A stretch of DNA of 64,000 nt from Bartonella phoceensis (GCF_902825145.1 NZ_CADEAD010000003.1:1-64000); one strand, 5' to 3'. Counted from the first letter of the stretch, positions 32,996-43,598 are shown. Numbers and translations are program-made. Notes: generated by a model not told the origin, from the letters alone.

Positions 32996-33514
32996 ATGGC
33001 AGGTAGCCTTAATAAAGTTATTTTGATTGGTAATCTGGGTGCAGATCCTGAAATCCGCCGTTTGAACTCTGGTGACCAAGTAGCAAATTTGCGTATTGCT
33101 ACTTCAGAGAGTTGGCGTGATCGTAATACCAATGAGCGAAAAGAACGAACAGAGTGGCATAATATTGTTATTTTTAATGAGAATCTTATTAAAGTTGTCG
33201 AACAATATTTAAAAAAAGGTAGCAAGATCTACATTGAAGGCCAGTTACAAACACGAAAATGGCAAGATCAAAATGGTAATGACCGTTATACAACAGAGAT
33301 TGTTCTACAAAAGTATCGTGGTGAATTACAAATGCTTGATGGGCGTGGGGTAGTTGGTGGTGAGCAAATGCAAAGTGTAAACCAGGCAGATGGCGGTTAT
33401 GTCAGTAGTGGTTTTGGTGAGAGTAGTTCAAATCAGAGAAATGTTTTTGATCAAAATAATAGCAAATCAGAAGAAAGTTTTTCACATAAATTAGATGATG
33501 AAGTTCCTTTTTGA
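32996..33514 (+). CDS. ssb: Single-stranded DNA-binding protein
   Basis: 172 aa from the ATG at 32996 (a GTG immediately upstream is in frame; GGAG at about 32982 serves either). OB fold: [44 protein letters not shown] Gln/Ser/Asn-rich linker leads to the acidic tip DDEVPF that binds partner proteins such as RecG, Pol III and RecQ-type helicases. Divergent from uvrA, a common pairing. Confidence 0.96.
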   Translation: MAGSLNKVILIGNLGADPEIRRLNSGDQVANLRIATSESWRDRNTNERKERTEWHNIVIFNENLIKVVEQYLKKGSKIYIEGQLQTRKWQDQNGNDRYTTEIVLQKYRGELQMLDGRGVVGGEQMQSVNQADGGYVSSGFGESSSNQRNVFDQNNSKSEESFSHKLDDEVPF

Positions 33515-33741
33515 TCATCTTTGAGGTGTGATACTGCTCTTGCTTTTTTAGTTTTTTGTTTTCGTTTTTTAAGTTTAGCAAAGTAGGTTCTGTTTATTTT
33601 ATCTGTGGTTTTTAATACCAATAAATAACGTGTTGAAAATTATTGTTAAATTTCTTTTCTGTTGTAAGAGAGAAATTGGCTTTTTGATAGATTTTTCGAT
33701 ATAAAAAAGTGAAATGATTCTTTTTTGAAAGTATTGAAGCA

Positions 33742-36519
33742 GTGAGCGATTTTACTCCACAACCAGAGCGTGATGTGCTGACAGGTGTTGAGCCAGTCAG
33801 TATTATTGATGAAATGCAACGTTCCTATCTCGATTATGCTATGAGCGTGATTGTTTCGCGTGCACTTCCGGATGTACGTGATGGTCTTAAGCCTGTTCAT
33901 AGGCGTATTCTTCATGCTATGAATGAGATGGGGCTTTCTTTTAATAAACCTTATCGTAAGTCTGCGGGTGTTGTTGGGGAAGTTATGGGGAAGTTTCATC
34001 CTCATGGTGACGCTTCAATTTATGATGCTTTGGTGCGTATGGCCCAGGACTTCTCTTTGAGAAATCCATTGATTGATGGTCAAGGAAATTTTGGTTCTGT
34101 TGATGGTGATCCACCTGCAGCAATGCGTTATACAGAATGCCGTTTAGAAAAAGTTTCGGAACAGCTTCTCGCTGATATTGATAAAGAGACTGTTGACTTT
34201 CAGGATAATTATGATGGGCGTGAACGTGAACCGGTAGTCTTGCCAGCACGTTTTCCTAATCTTTTGGTCAATGGATCAGGCGGCATTGCTGTGGGAATGG
34301 CAACCAATATTCCTCCTCATAATCTTGGTGAAATCATTGATGGTTGTATCGCTTTGATTGATGATCCTAACATAACACTTGATAAGATTATTGAAATCAT
34401 TCCTGGTCCCGATTTTCCCACTGGTGGTATTATCCTTGGCCATTCTGGTATTCGTTTAGCTTATGAAACAGGACGTGGTTCGATTATTATGCGTGCTAAG
34501 GTTGATATTGAAGGAATTCGCAGTGGTCGACAAGCAATCATTGTGAGTGAAATACCTTACCAAGTTAATAAAGCAACGATGATTGAGAAAATAGCTGAGT
34601 TGGTGCGTGATAAACGTATCGAAGGGATCTCTGATTTGCGTGATGAATCCGATCGTGATGGGTATCGTGTTGTTATTGAGTTAAAAAAAGATGCTGTTGC
34701 TGAAATCGTTTTAAACCAATTGTATCGTTATACGCCGCTACAAACTTCCTTTGGTTGTAACATGGTTGCATTGAACGGGGGAAAACCTGAACAGATGACG
34801 TTGCTTGATATGCTTCGCGCATTTGTTTCTTTTCGTGAGGAGGTTGTCAGTCGTCGTACAAAATATCTTTTGCGGAAAGCGCGTGAGCGTGCACATGTTT
34901 TGGTTGGTCTTGCACTTGCTGTTGCCAATATTGATGAAATTATAGCGCTCATTCGTAAAGCTCCTGATCCACAAACAGCGCGTGCGCAATTAATGGAACA
35001 GCGCTGGCCGGCTGCTGATGTAGCGCCTTTGATTAAACTTATTGATGATCCTCGTCACATTATTCATGAGGATAATACGTATAATCTCTCTGAAGAGCAG
35101 GCACGTGCTATTTTAGAATTACGTTTACAAAGGTTGACAGCACTTGGGCGTGATGAAATTGCTGATGAATTGAATAAAATTGGAGTCGATATTACCGATT
35201 ATCTTCATATTTTGGCATCGCGTTCACGTATTATGGGGATCGTTAAGGATGAACTAAGAGCTCTTCGTGAGGAGTTTGTAACGCCCCGGCGTACTGTGTT
35301 TGGTTTTGGTAGTGCTGAGATGGATAGCGAAGATCTGATTGCACCGGAAGATATGGTGGTAACGGTTAGTCATAGTGGTTATATTAAGCGTGTCCCTCTT
35401 AATACATATCGTGCGCAGCGCCGTGGTGGTAAAGGCCGTTCTGGTATGTCTACGAAGGATGAAGATTTTGTAACGCGGTTGTTTGTGGCTAATACGCATA
35501 CACCGGTCCTTTTCTTTTCGTCGCGTGGAATTGTGTATAAGGAAAAAGTTTGGCGTTTGCCACTTGGTACACCGCAATCGCGCGGAAGGGCTCTGATTAA
35601 TCTTCTTCCCTTACAGCAAGGTGAACGCATAAGCACTATTATGCCTTTACCAGAGGATGAGGCGAGTTGGAGTGCATTAGATATCATGTTCGCGACGACT
35701 CGTGGAACGGTACGCCGCAATAAATTATCAGATTTTATTCAGGTTAATCGTAATGGCAAAATTGCAATGAAACTTGATGAAGAAGGAGATGAAATTCTCT
35801 CTGTCGAAACTTGTACAGAACATGATGATGTTGTGCTGACGACGGCTAATGGACAATGTGTTCGTTTTCCAGTTGTTGAGGTTCGTGTTTTTGCAGGGCG
35901 TAATTCAGTAGGGGTCCGTGGTATCAATTTGGCGAATGGTGATAAAGTCATTTCAATGACTCTCTTAGAGCATGTTGAAGCAACGCCGATTGAACGTTCT
36001 GCTTACATCAAGCGTGTGATTAATGAAAGGCGCTCTACTGGTGCTGAAGCTGAGGATATTGTGACTCTTGATGAGGAAGACAGGAGAGTTGAAACAGAGT
36101 TGACAGAGGAGCGCTATGCAGAACTTCATGCGCGCGAACAGATGCTTTTGACAGTGAGCGAGTTTGGGTATGGGAAACGATCTTCTTCGTATGAGTTCCG
36201 TATTTCAGGACGTGGTGGGAAAGGAATTCGTGCAACAGACCCGTCTAAAACTGCTGAAATTGGTAAATTAGTGGCGGCTTTTCCGGTGAAGGCTCAAGAT
36301 CAAATTATGTTGGTATCGGATGGGGGGCAGCTTATTCGTGTTCCTGTTGGTGGTATTCGTATAGCTGGTCGTTCAACTAAGGGAGTGACGATTTTTAATA
36401 CAGCTAAAGGTGAAAGAGTCGTATCCGTTGAGCGTATTTCCGAATCTGAAGAGGATGATAACCAATTAGATGATGAAGCGAACCATTCTGATATGATTGG
36501 TGTGAGCGAAGAGAAATAA
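33742..36519 (+). CDS. gyrA: DNA gyrase subunit A
   Basis: 925 aa from GTG at 33742. The catalytic tyrosine is in [10 protein letters not shown] near residue 131; the quinolone-determining helix reads HGDASIYD, with Ala at 91 where E. coli has Ser83 and Asp at 95 (E. coli Asp87). The C-terminal beta-pinwheel contains [12 protein letters not shown] (GyrA-box) and later [11 protein letters not shown] repeats. An acidic Glu/Asp-rich tail ends the protein. Gyrase introduces negative supercoils. The ribosome-binding site is weak, so the exact start is less sure. Confidence 0.96.
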   Translation: MSDFTPQPERDVLTGVEPVSIIDEMQRSYLDYAMSVIVSRALPDVRDGLKPVHRRILHAMNEMGLSFNKPYRKSAGVVGEVMGKFHPHGDASIYDALVRMAQDFSLRNPLIDGQGNFGSVDGDPPAAMRYTECRLEKVSEQLLADIDKETVDFQDNYDGREREPVVLPARFPNLLVNGSGGIAVGMATNIPPHNLGEIIDGCIALIDDPNITLDKIIEIIPGPDFPTGGIILGHSGIRLAYETGRGSIIMRAKVDIEGIRSGRQAIIVSEIPYQVNKATMIEKIAELVRDKRIEGISDLRDESDRDGYRVVIELKKDAVAEIVLNQLYRYTPLQTSFGCNMVALNGGKPEQMTLLDMLRAFVSFREEVVSRRTKYLLRKARERAHVLVGLALAVANIDEIIALIRKAPDPQTARAQLMEQRWPAADVAPLIKLIDDPRHIIHEDNTYNLSEEQARAILELRLQRLTALGRDEIADELNKIGVDITDYLHILASRSRIMGIVKDELRALREEFVTPRRTVFGFGSAEMDSEDLIAPEDMVVTVSHSGYIKRVPLNTYRAQRRGGKGRSGMSTKDEDFVTRLFVANTHTPVLFFSSRGIVYKEKVWRLPLGTPQSRGRALINLLPLQQGERISTIMPLPEDEASWSALDIMFATTRGTVRRNKLSDFIQVNRNGKIAMKLDEEGDEILSVETCTEHDDVVLTTANGQCVRFPVVEVRVFAGRNSVGVRGINLANGDKVISMTLLEHVEATPIERSAYIKRVINERRSTGAEAEDIVTLDEEDRRVETELTEERYAELHAREQMLLTVSEFGYGKRSSSYEFRISGRGGKGIRATDPSKTAEIGKLVAAFPVKAQDQIMLVSDGGQLIRVPVGGIRIAGRSTKGVTIFNTAKGERVVSVERISESEEDDNQLDDEANHSDMIGVSEEK

Positions 36520-36543
36520 TTTTGAAGGACGCAGAGTGAAATC

Positions 36544-37062
36544 ATGAAAATTGCTCTTTATACGGGTTCCTTCGATCCTTTTACAAATGGTCATCTTGAT
36601 ATTTTACAAGGCAGTTTTGTTTTGGCTGATAAGGTGGTTGTGGCTATAGGGCTACAGGCTAAAAAAAAACCACTTTTTAGTTTTGAAGAACGTGTTGATT
36701 TAATTACTGAGGTGGGTAAGGAGTTATTAAGTATAGGGCCTGATCAGTTACAGGTTATTTCCTTTGATACTCTTTTGATTGATAAGGCGCGTGAAATTGG
36801 TGCTTCATTTCTTATTCGTGGGTTACGTGATGGCACTGACCTTGATTATGAAATGCAAATGGCAGGAATGAATAGTATCATGGCCCCTGAACTACAAACT
36901 GTTTTTTTACCATCAAGTATTTCTAGACGTATAATAACTTCCACATTGGTACGCCAGATCGCCTCTATGGGAGGTGATGTGTCTCCCTTTGTGCCGGCAA
37001 ATATTGCTAGAGCTTTGCGCTTAAAGTTTCAGTCTTCAGGAGAGAATGATTATGTATCTTAG
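36544..37062 (+). CDS. coaD: Phosphopantetheine adenylyltransferase
   Basis: 172 aa. Nucleotidyl-transferase motif [14 protein letters not shown] (T/HxGH type) at residues 8-21; [19 protein letters not shown] near residue 94 and [15 protein letters not shown] near 128 are family blocks. It makes dephospho-CoA from 4'-phosphopantetheine and ATP, the penultimate CoA step. Its end overlaps the ppi gene by 11 bases. Confidence 0.96.
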   Translation: MKIALYTGSFDPFTNGHLDILQGSFVLADKVVVAIGLQAKKKPLFSFEERVDLITEVGKELLSIGPDQLQVISFDTLLIDKAREIGASFLIRGLRDGTDLDYEMQMAGMNSIMAPELQTVFLPSSISRRIITSTLVRQIASMGGDVSPFVPANIARALRLKFQSSGENDYVS

Positions 37063-37645
37063 AATTTTTGCTATTTTGACATGTATTTTTTGTTTTTTTT
37101 CATTGAGGGCTGTAGCAAATGATTCTCATACGGCTGATAGTTCTAATATTCTTGTTTTATCTCTCAAAAATGGTGATGTGGTTATTCGTCTTCGTCCTGA
37201 TCTGGCACCAAAGCATGTTGCACAAATTAAGAGGTTAACAAGGGAAGGTGCTTACGACAATGTTGTATTTCACCGTGTTATTCCAGGCTTTATGGCACAA
37301 ACTGGTGATGTAAAGTTTGGAAAAAAGGGCAGTGCAGATTTTGATCTTAAGCATGTTGGTATGGGAGGTTCCAATTATCCCAATATACCGGCAGAGTTTT
37401 CAAAGCAGCCATTTAAGCGTGGTACTGTTGGAATGGCGCGTTCACAAGATATAAATTCAGCTAATTCTCAATTCTTCATTTGTTTTGGCGATGCTGCTTT
37501 TTTAAATGGTCAATATACTGTTGTTGGAGAGGTCATAAAGGGAATGGACGTTGTTGATAAAATTAAAAAAGGCACTACAAGTAATAATGGATCTGTGACA
37601 AATCCTGATGTTATGAATGCTGCCACTTTGCAAGCTGATAGATGA
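37052..37645 (+). CDS. Exported cyclophilin-type peptidyl-prolyl isomerase
   Basis: 197 aa from the ATG at 37052, seven bases after AGGAGA (37039-37044); the ATG at 37046 is too close. A signal peptide ends near AVA|ND (about residue 23). The cyclophilin core shows [51 protein letters not shown], and [12 protein letters not shown]. It probably folds periplasmic proteins by proline isomerisation. A close paralog without a signal follows directly. Confidence 0.92.
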   Translation: MYLRIFAILTCIFCFFSLRAVANDSHTADSSNILVLSLKNGDVVIRLRPDLAPKHVAQIKRLTREGAYDNVVFHRVIPGFMAQTGDVKFGKKGSADFDLKHVGMGGSNYPNIPAEFSKQPFKRGTVGMARSQDINSANSQFFICFGDAAFLNGQYTVVGEVIKGMDVVDKIKKGTTSNNGSVTNPDVMNAATLQADR

Positions 37646-37664
37646 AACAAAGGAGTTTAGCCAT

Positions 37665-38177
37665 ATGGCTGAGATTAAAGACCTAGAAAATACCTTAATT
37701 GTTGAAACAACGAAGGGTAGAGTTGTTATTGAGCTTTTTGCTGATTTAGCACCTGGTCATGTTACACGTATTAAAGAACTTGTGCGTGAAGGTGCTTATG
37801 ATAACGTTGTTTTTCATCGTGTTATTGATGGTTTTATGGCTCAAACTGGTGATGTACAATTTGGAAAAAAGGATGATGAGAAATTTAATTTATCACGTGC
37901 GGGTATGGGTGGTTCAGAGAAGCCTAATTTGACAGCAGAATTTTCAAATCTTTCTCATAAACGTGGTACGGTTTCTATGGCACGCAGTCAGAATCCAAAT
38001 TCTGCTAATTCACAATTTTTTATTTGCTTTGCCGATGCTCCTTGGCTTGATCGTCAATATTCTATATGGGGGCAAGTACTTGAAGGTATGGAAAATGTTG
38101 ACCAGATTAAGCGTGGTGAGCCTGTTGTAGATCCGGATACAATTATTAAAGCTACAATTGCTGCGGATACAAAATAA
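37665..38177 (+). CDS. ppiB: Cytosolic cyclophilin-type peptidyl-prolyl isomerase
   Basis: 170 aa from the ATG at 37665 with AAAGGAG 5' to it; the upstream in-frame codons overlap the previous gene and carry no extra domain. Starts MAEIKDLENTLIVETTKGRV without signal sequence. Core motifs as in the preceding gene: [17 protein letters not shown] and [14 protein letters not shown], and WLDRQYSIWGQV. The tandem arrangement, one exported and one cytosolic, looks like an old duplication shared by related genera. Confidence 0.92.
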   Translation: MAEIKDLENTLIVETTKGRVVIELFADLAPGHVTRIKELVREGAYDNVVFHRVIDGFMAQTGDVQFGKKDDEKFNLSRAGMGGSEKPNLTAEFSNLSHKRGTVSMARSQNPNSANSQFFICFADAPWLDRQYSIWGQVLEGMENVDQIKRGEPVVDPDTIIKATIAADTK

Positions 38178-38349
38178 GGTATTATATCAATTTCAATCGT
38201 GAGAACACCAAGTAAAAACTATTGCCATCAGATTGTTATTTTGAGCATGATGAAGAATGATTGATTGTTGAGGTTTGAGCCTATAAGTGGCTTCAGGTGT
38301 GATATGTTTTTTTCATATTAAGATTTATTACTCTTAGGTATAATGAGCT

Positions 38350-39100
38350 TATGGCATGTCGATTCATTTATTTTTAGCATTTACCAAGGAGTATGTTTAA
38401 GATTTAATTTACGTAATATTGCTCCCTTATAATTTAGGTTAGCCGGTTCGGCAATGCTAAATATTGTAGGATTCATTGCTTTTGTCGCTATTTTACGCTT
38501 CAGGAGAGAGTTTGTTACAATATTTAATAAAGTAGAGTGTGACAAGCAATTATTGCGTACAACAGTTTGCATTGGGGACATTTGTTTGGATGAAATGGTG
38601 GTTTTTCTTAATGTTTTTCGAAAGCAGATAGAAGAAGATATTTATGTCGACGTTTTTTGAGGATTTTTGATGAAGAGGAGATCAATTTACGTTGGGACAA
38701 GGGCATATATAGACACAAAAATTTTTATTTATGAAAATAAAATGTATTAGAGGTTATCGGTGTATTCAGAAATTTCTTCTATTAATACCAAATTTTCTAG
38801 GCGCTCTTTATAGTATAACTGTGTGGGAAAAAGTTAATTTTTAAAAGCAGCCTCGCAGTTCTTTAAAACTGTAGTGCGTAAGCGTAAATATCCTAAGGTA
38901 TTATGTCATCAGGTATTTCTGGGATTTTTTGTGAAATGAGATTATCATTTTGATTTCAAGCACTGATTGGTAACAAAACTTTTTTATCTCATTTAATTTT
39001 TTTATGCTAGTGACAGTGTTTAGCAAATCGAGAATCAATCCATAAAGTTTATGATGATGTTAGTAAGAGAGGGATGCCTTTTCTTTCTATCGCAATGTGA
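38350..39100 (+). pseudogene. queA: Decayed queA (tRNA preQ1(34) S-adenosylmethionine ribosyltransferase-isomerase)
   Basis: Between ppiB and tgt, the usual rhizobial site of queA, there is no intact frame, but QueA blocks are readable in order. VDSFIF at 38358 (family VDLFDF), AGSAML near 38439 (PRDSARML), VTIFNKV at about 38514-38534 (VLVFNDTKV, six bases lost), ALIGN at 38960-38974 (ALITN), ANRESI at 39023-39040 (AGRENI) and GMPFLSIAM at 39071-39097 (YRFFSYGDAM, two codons lost). Several stops and at least one frameshift lie between. The relic spans about 750 bases, against about 1.1 kb for an intact gene. The 68-codon frame at 38454-38660 is part of this relic, not a separate gene. Confidence 0.8.
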
Positions 39101-39127
39101 ATTTATGGGAGCAAAAAGACGAGAGTG

Positions 39128-40246
39128 ATGAAAAAGATATTTCATTATAGAAAAATTGCTCAAGATGGCCATGCGCGTCGTGGTGAAATTATAACGGGTC
39201 GTGGATGTGTTCGCACACCCGCATTTATGCCAGTTGGTACGGCAGGAACCGTTAAGGCTATGTATATGGATCAAATACGTGCTCTTGGAGCAGATATCAT
39301 TTTGGGCAATACTTATCATTTAATGTTGCGTCCGGGGGCAGAGCGTATTGCGCGTTTGGGAGGTTTACATGAATTTTCGCGCTGGTCTGGACCTATTTTA
39401 ACAGATTCTGGTGGATTTCAGGTTATGTCCCTGGCGGGAATCCGTAAAATTACAGAACAAGGTGTGATTTTTCGCTCTTATATTAATGGGGCGTACTATG
39501 AAATGAGCCCAGAGCGTTCTGTCGAAATTCAAGGACTTCTTAATGCGGATATCCAGATGCAACTGGATCAATGTATTGCGTTACCTGCAAGTGAAAAAGA
39601 AATAGAATCTGCTATGGAACTCTCATTGCGGTGGGCACAGCGTTGTAAAACAGTTTTTGGTGATCAGCCGGATAAAGCACTGTTTGGTATTGTTCAAGGC
39701 GGTGATAATATGAAATTGCGTGAACGTTCTGCCCAAGCATTAAAAGAGATGGATTTGAAAGGTTATGCTATTGGAGGGCTTGCTGTTGGTGAACCGCAGA
39801 GTGTTATGACTTCCGTTTTGGACGTTATTTGTCCAATTTTACCAGAGGATAAGCCACGTTATCTCATGGGAGTGGGGACGCCTGATGATATTTTACAAAG
39901 TGTTGCCCGTGGTATTGATATGTTTGATTGTGTTATGCCAGCACGTGTGGGACGTCACGGTTTAGCTTTTACACGCTTTGGGAGGATTAATTTGCGCAAT
40001 GCGCGTTATGCAGAAGATCCATATCCTCTTGATCCACAGTCGTTTTGTCCTGCGGCAAATGATTATAGTTGCGCTTATTTACACCATTTGATCAAATCTG
40101 GTGAATCTCTTGGTGGTATGTTATTAACTTGGAATAATCTTTTTTATTATCAGCAACTTATGCAAGGAATTCGTGATGCTATTGAAGAAGGATGTTATGC
40201 TGATTTTTGTACTGAAACACGTGCTCTATGGACGCAAGGACGCTAA
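39128..40246 (+). CDS. tgt: tRNA-guanine(34) transglycosylase with degraded zinc site
   Basis: 372 aa from ATG at 39128 (the GTG just before it is also in frame). TIM-barrel enzyme that replaces G34 with a 7-deazaguanine base. The general-base motif DSGGFQVMSL and the nucleophile-region MFDCVMPARVGRHG are kept. The zinc site is not: the family's C-x-C-x2-C is S305-F-C307-P-A-A310, and the downstream zinc histidine (family TxHNL) is Asn336 in TWNNL. Three of four ligands are lost. The substrate-pocket FDEC is LDQC. Function is doubtful or altered. It follows the queA relic directly. Confidence 0.9.
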   Translation: MKKIFHYRKIAQDGHARRGEIITGRGCVRTPAFMPVGTAGTVKAMYMDQIRALGADIILGNTYHLMLRPGAERIARLGGLHEFSRWSGPILTDSGGFQVMSLAGIRKITEQGVIFRSYINGAYYEMSPERSVEIQGLLNADIQMQLDQCIALPASEKEIESAMELSLRWAQRCKTVFGDQPDKALFGIVQGGDNMKLRERSAQALKEMDLKGYAIGGLAVGEPQSVMTSVLDVICPILPEDKPRYLMGVGTPDDILQSVARGIDMFDCVMPARVGRHGLAFTRFGRINLRNARYAEDPYPLDPQSFCPAANDYSCAYLHHLIKSGESLGGMLLTWNNLFYYQQLMQGIRDAIEEGCYADFCTETRALWTQGR

Positions 40247-40920
40247 AGCGTTGGCTATAATTATAGTACCCGACCCTTTCAGATTGCTCAATTTATTTTG
40301 CATTAAAGTGTTTCGTTAAAGACTATGGGATTTGCTTTCTAAAATAACCAACGAGCACTGTCTTAAAGGGTAAATACGCCATTTATATCAGGGCATGTTT
40401 TCTCTACAATTGGCTACAAAAAACAGAAACCGTTACTCCGGTACGCGCTACCTGAATCCGGAGAGAAACAGTGTATTTCTGTTTCTAATGACTGTTTAGA
40501 CTAACAATGTTAATGAGGAGTTAGCGAACCCTTAAAGAAGTATAAAAATTGTATTTTTTTCGTTAAAAAACGAAATTTTAACGCAAGCTATTTCATTAAG
40601 AAGTGAGGGTGAAAGGAATTGAGATTGAATTAAAGACCTAGAAAATGCAAACAGTTAATATTTTAAAGTGCTAAATTTATTTTTTCTGATAACGATATTA
40701 TTTTATAATTAAAGTTGAAAAATATAGCAGTTGCTGCGTAGTTAAAAACAAGTTTTATTTATCAGTATACATTTTATTATGCCACTAAAAATAAAGATGT
40801 TGTTTTTTCATTGTGCCAGATGTTTTAATGCTTCTTTGGAAATTCTTAAGATATAAGAAGGTTTTGTGTTTATTTGTATTATATTACAGATATTTATGAT
40901 TAAAGTCTCACTATATAGAA
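40247..40920. other. Spacer with nested inverted repeats, no gene seen
   Basis: No supportable reading frame. A cluster of dyads lies at 40421-40486: CTCCGG (40436-40441) with CCGGAG (40458-40463), and AGAAACAG (40464-40471) with CTGTTTCT (40479-40486). AAACAGAAA at 40421-40429 could alternatively pair with TTTCTGTTT at 40476-40484, so two exclusive folds are possible. A further 8-bp hairpin is CGTTAAAA (40561-40568) with TTTTAACG (40576-40583). No T-run follows either one on the plus strand. Possible untranslated RNA or leader of the transporter downstream, not identified with any known family. Confidence 0.4.
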
Positions 40921-42129
40921 ATGATAACAATGGATAATCCTTATGGAAAAAACATTCTTGCATCGGGTATTGATTCGAGAACACGCTGTTTGGCAATTTT
41001 AGCTCTTGCTGTGGGTAGTTTTGCTATTGGTACGGCAGAGTTTGCTGCAATGGGGCTACAGCCGGAGATGGCACGAAGCTCATATGTTGATATTCCCACA
41101 GCGGGTCAATATATTTCTGCTTATGCATTGGGTGTTGTAATTGGAGCGCCTCTTTTAGCTGTTGTAACAGCTCAGTTATCACGCAAAACTGTTTTACTCG
41201 GATTGATGTTTTTTTATGCGCTAGCAAATATTGCCAGTGCTCTTTTTTCTCATTTTAGCATATTGATAACCTTGCGGTTTATCAGTGGTCTTCCTCATGG
41301 TACCTATTTTGGTCTCGCAACTCTGGTTGCAGCTTCAATGGTGGAAATAAATGAACGTTCTAAAGCTGTTGGGTATGTTATGTTTGGTTTAACCATTGCA
41401 ACCGTTTTGGGGGCACCAGGTGCAACCTGGATTGGTCAGCTTGTTGGTTGGCAGATTGCTTTTATCCTTGTAGGCATTATTGCTTTATTGGGTTGTTTGC
41501 TTGTTTGGAAGTTTTTACCTTCAGGTTTAAGTTTTTCAAAAACAAGTCCTCTACGCGAACTTAGTGCATTAAAGCAAAAGCAAGTGTGGGTTCTTTTGAT
41601 GATGGTTTCAGTTGGAGCATCAGGATTATTTTCTATTTTTACTTATATTAAGTCAACATTAATGCATATTTCCGGTGTTTCACTTGATTGGGTGCCATTT
41701 ATTATGCCGTTAGTTGGATTTGGGATGGTGATAGGTAATCTTTTGGGACCTAAATTGGCAGTGAAAATTGGTATTTCACCATTGATATTTTTTTCTATGC
41801 TTTGGAGCACATTTATTTTTTTTCTTTTTTTCTTTTTATCCCATACTCCGTTAACGGCAGCATTAGGGTGCTTTTTTGTTGGTACTTCTTTTGCAGCTAT
41901 GCCTTCTATACAAACAAAAATTATGGATGTTGCTCTTCATGGACAGATTTTGGCGGGAGCATTAATGCAATCTGCTTTTAATATCGCCAATGCTCTTGGA
42001 GCAGAATCTGGAGCATGGATTCTGAAGTTGGGCTATAGTTATGAATATACCGCTGTTGCTGGGGGTATTTTGACCCTATGTGGATTACTGATTTTTTGCT
42101 TTTTATGGTACGCAGAAAAGCGCGATTAA
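40921..42129 (+). CDS. MFS transporter, DHA1-type
   Basis: 402 aa, about 12 hydrophobic spans. The early segment VGSFAIGTAEFAAMGLQPEMA with a Thr-Ala-Glu-Phe core and the later RFISGLPHGTYFGLATLVAA are typical of the DHA1/AraJ-NepI-YdhP group of sugar or drug efflux permeases. Direction is outward by family inference; substrate unknown. An alternative start at 40930 (MDNPYGKN) is equally possible. Converges with the next MFS gene, 41 nt between their stops. Confidence 0.8.
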   Translation: MITMDNPYGKNILASGIDSRTRCLAILALAVGSFAIGTAEFAAMGLQPEMARSSYVDIPTAGQYISAYALGVVIGAPLLAVVTAQLSRKTVLLGLMFFYALANIASALFSHFSILITLRFISGLPHGTYFGLATLVAASMVEINERSKAVGYVMFGLTIATVLGAPGATWIGQLVGWQIAFILVGIIALLGCLLVWKFLPSGLSFSKTSPLRELSALKQKQVWVLLMMVSVGASGLFSIFTYIKSTLMHISGVSLDWVPFIMPLVGFGMVIGNLLGPKLAVKIGISPLIFFSMLWSTFIFFLFFFLSHTPLTAALGCFFVGTSFAAMPSIQTKIMDVALHGQILAGALMQSAFNIANALGAESGAWILKLGYSYEYTAVAGGILTLCGLLIFCFLWYAEKRD

Positions 42130-42170
42130 TATTTTTTTTCGCTTTTGAGAAACAGTATCTTTTTATTTGT

Positions 42171-43598
42171 TTAGTTTTTTGGGTGTCCTGTTGGATTTTT
42201 AAGTATGCTATAGGAGACACGTAGAGCAAATGGAATACCAAGACAAAATAAAAGACCAATGAGTGTTGCAAGCAGAACTTTTGCTGCTAAAATCATTCCC
42301 ACTATTCCTCCAGGATTAAAGAGGCCAGCAAGATTAGTGATCGTTCCAGCGAGTGTTGCGCTTAATGCTGCTGAAAACAGTTGTACAGAGGTAAGGGATT
42401 CACTGGCACGTAGAGCATCTTCATCATTTGCACATTGTAAGATTCGTGTTAGCAAATGCGGCCATGCTATGCCAGCACTAATTCCTACAGAAAACAAAGT
42501 TAAGCAAATGACAAAAATATGTTCAGATGTAGACGTTTTTATTGGAATGAACCATAAAAGAATAGCTATGCCCAATAGGTTTAATATGGGAGAATATATA
42601 ATGAGGCCGCGAATTTTTTTTGGGGAGATACCAGCACTTGATAGAGTACCACATGTCCAACCAAGACTCATGAGTGATGTCATATAACCAGCGATAAGCG
42701 GGGTTTGTCCATGAAGCTCTTGAAGAAAAAGCGGAAAATAAAGCTCTATGCTATACACTACTATAGTCATAATGAGTATCAATGTATAAACAGGAAAAAA
42801 TTCAGAGGAGAAGGAAAAGGAATTGCGTGGTAACATAGGATAAAGTGTGAACGATTCAATCTTTGCTAGGACAAAGAGAAGACTTAAGCCGATAACAAGC
42901 CCGCAAATTTTTGCAATTGCGGTATCCATAGCTCCTCCAACAGAAATGACAAGAAGCAATAAAATCAATGCGAGAAGTTGTGCGAGGGGGAAAGGAGATG
43001 TTGGAATATAATTTTCGTTTTCTTTTGGTAAAACCTTAAGGGCTATGAGCGAAAAGATTATTGCTAATGTACCAATGATCCAAAAGGATACTCTCCATAC
43101 GCCATAGTATACACAAATGCCACCGATAGCTGGTCCTAACAAGGTTGATATTCCCCACATCCCGGAGACAACACTTAATGCACGCGGCCATACAGAGGGA
43201 CTAAAAACAATACGTATCATTGAATAGGATAGGGAGAGTAAAGAACCACTTCCAAATCCTTGAATAAAGCGTCCTATTAAAAATAACGACACAGTCGGTG
43301 CACCGCTGCACACAAAGGTTCCAATAATAAAAAGAAGCCCAGAGGCAACATAAGCTTTCCGAGGGCCTATTATCCCTAATATTTTTGTTACAAGTGTAGT
43401 TCCAAGGAGTGATGCTATAATGAAAATAGTCGCTACCCATGAATAATATAGCTCACCGCCAATGTCATTCATAAGAGAAGGTAAAATAGTTACAACGATA
43501 TAAACGTTGGTGGCATGTAACACAACACCGCCTGTAAACGTTAAAAAGTGAATACCATTTTTACCCAATAAAAGCACAGACCAGTTTTGTTTTTCCAC
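42171..43598 (-). CDS. MFS transporter, DHA2-like (14-span type)
   Basis: 475 aa, with around 13-14 hydrophobic segments. The first loop has VVTILPSLMNDIGGELYYSW, followed by GRFIQGFGSGSLLSLSYS and the SGMWGISTLLGPAIGGI motif C region, a mark of drug:H+ antiporters of the EmrB type. Substrate unknown. Faces the DHA1 transporter tail to tail and is unrelated to it within the superfamily. Confidence 0.75.
   Translation of the reverse strand: MEKQNWSVLLLGKNGIHFLTFTGGVVLHATNVYIVVTILPSLMNDIGGELYYSWVATIFIIASLLGTTLVTKILGIIGPRKAYVASGLLFIIGTFVCSGAPTVSLFLIGRFIQGFGSGSLLSLSYSMIRIVFSPSVWPRALSVVSGMWGISTLLGPAIGGICVYYGVWRVSFWIIGTLAIIFSLIALKVLPKENENYIPTSPFPLAQLLALILLLLVISVGGAMDTAIAKICGLVIGLSLLFVLAKIESFTLYPMLPRNSFSFSSEFFPVYTLILIMTIVVYSIELYFPLFLQELHGQTPLIAGYMTSLMSLGWTCGTLSSAGISPKKIRGLIIYSPILNLLGIAILLWFIPIKTSTSEHIFVICLTLFSVGISAGIAWPHLLTRILQCANDEDALRASESLTSVQLFSAALSATLAGTITNLAGLFNPGGIVGMILAAKVLLATLIGLLFCLGIPFALRVSYSILKNPTGHPKN

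Noticed and set aside
38454..38660. 68-codon open frame as a small protein gene
   Set aside because: No ribosome-binding site, and its content matches the FNDTKV region and neighbouring part of QueA, so it is part of the queA relic.
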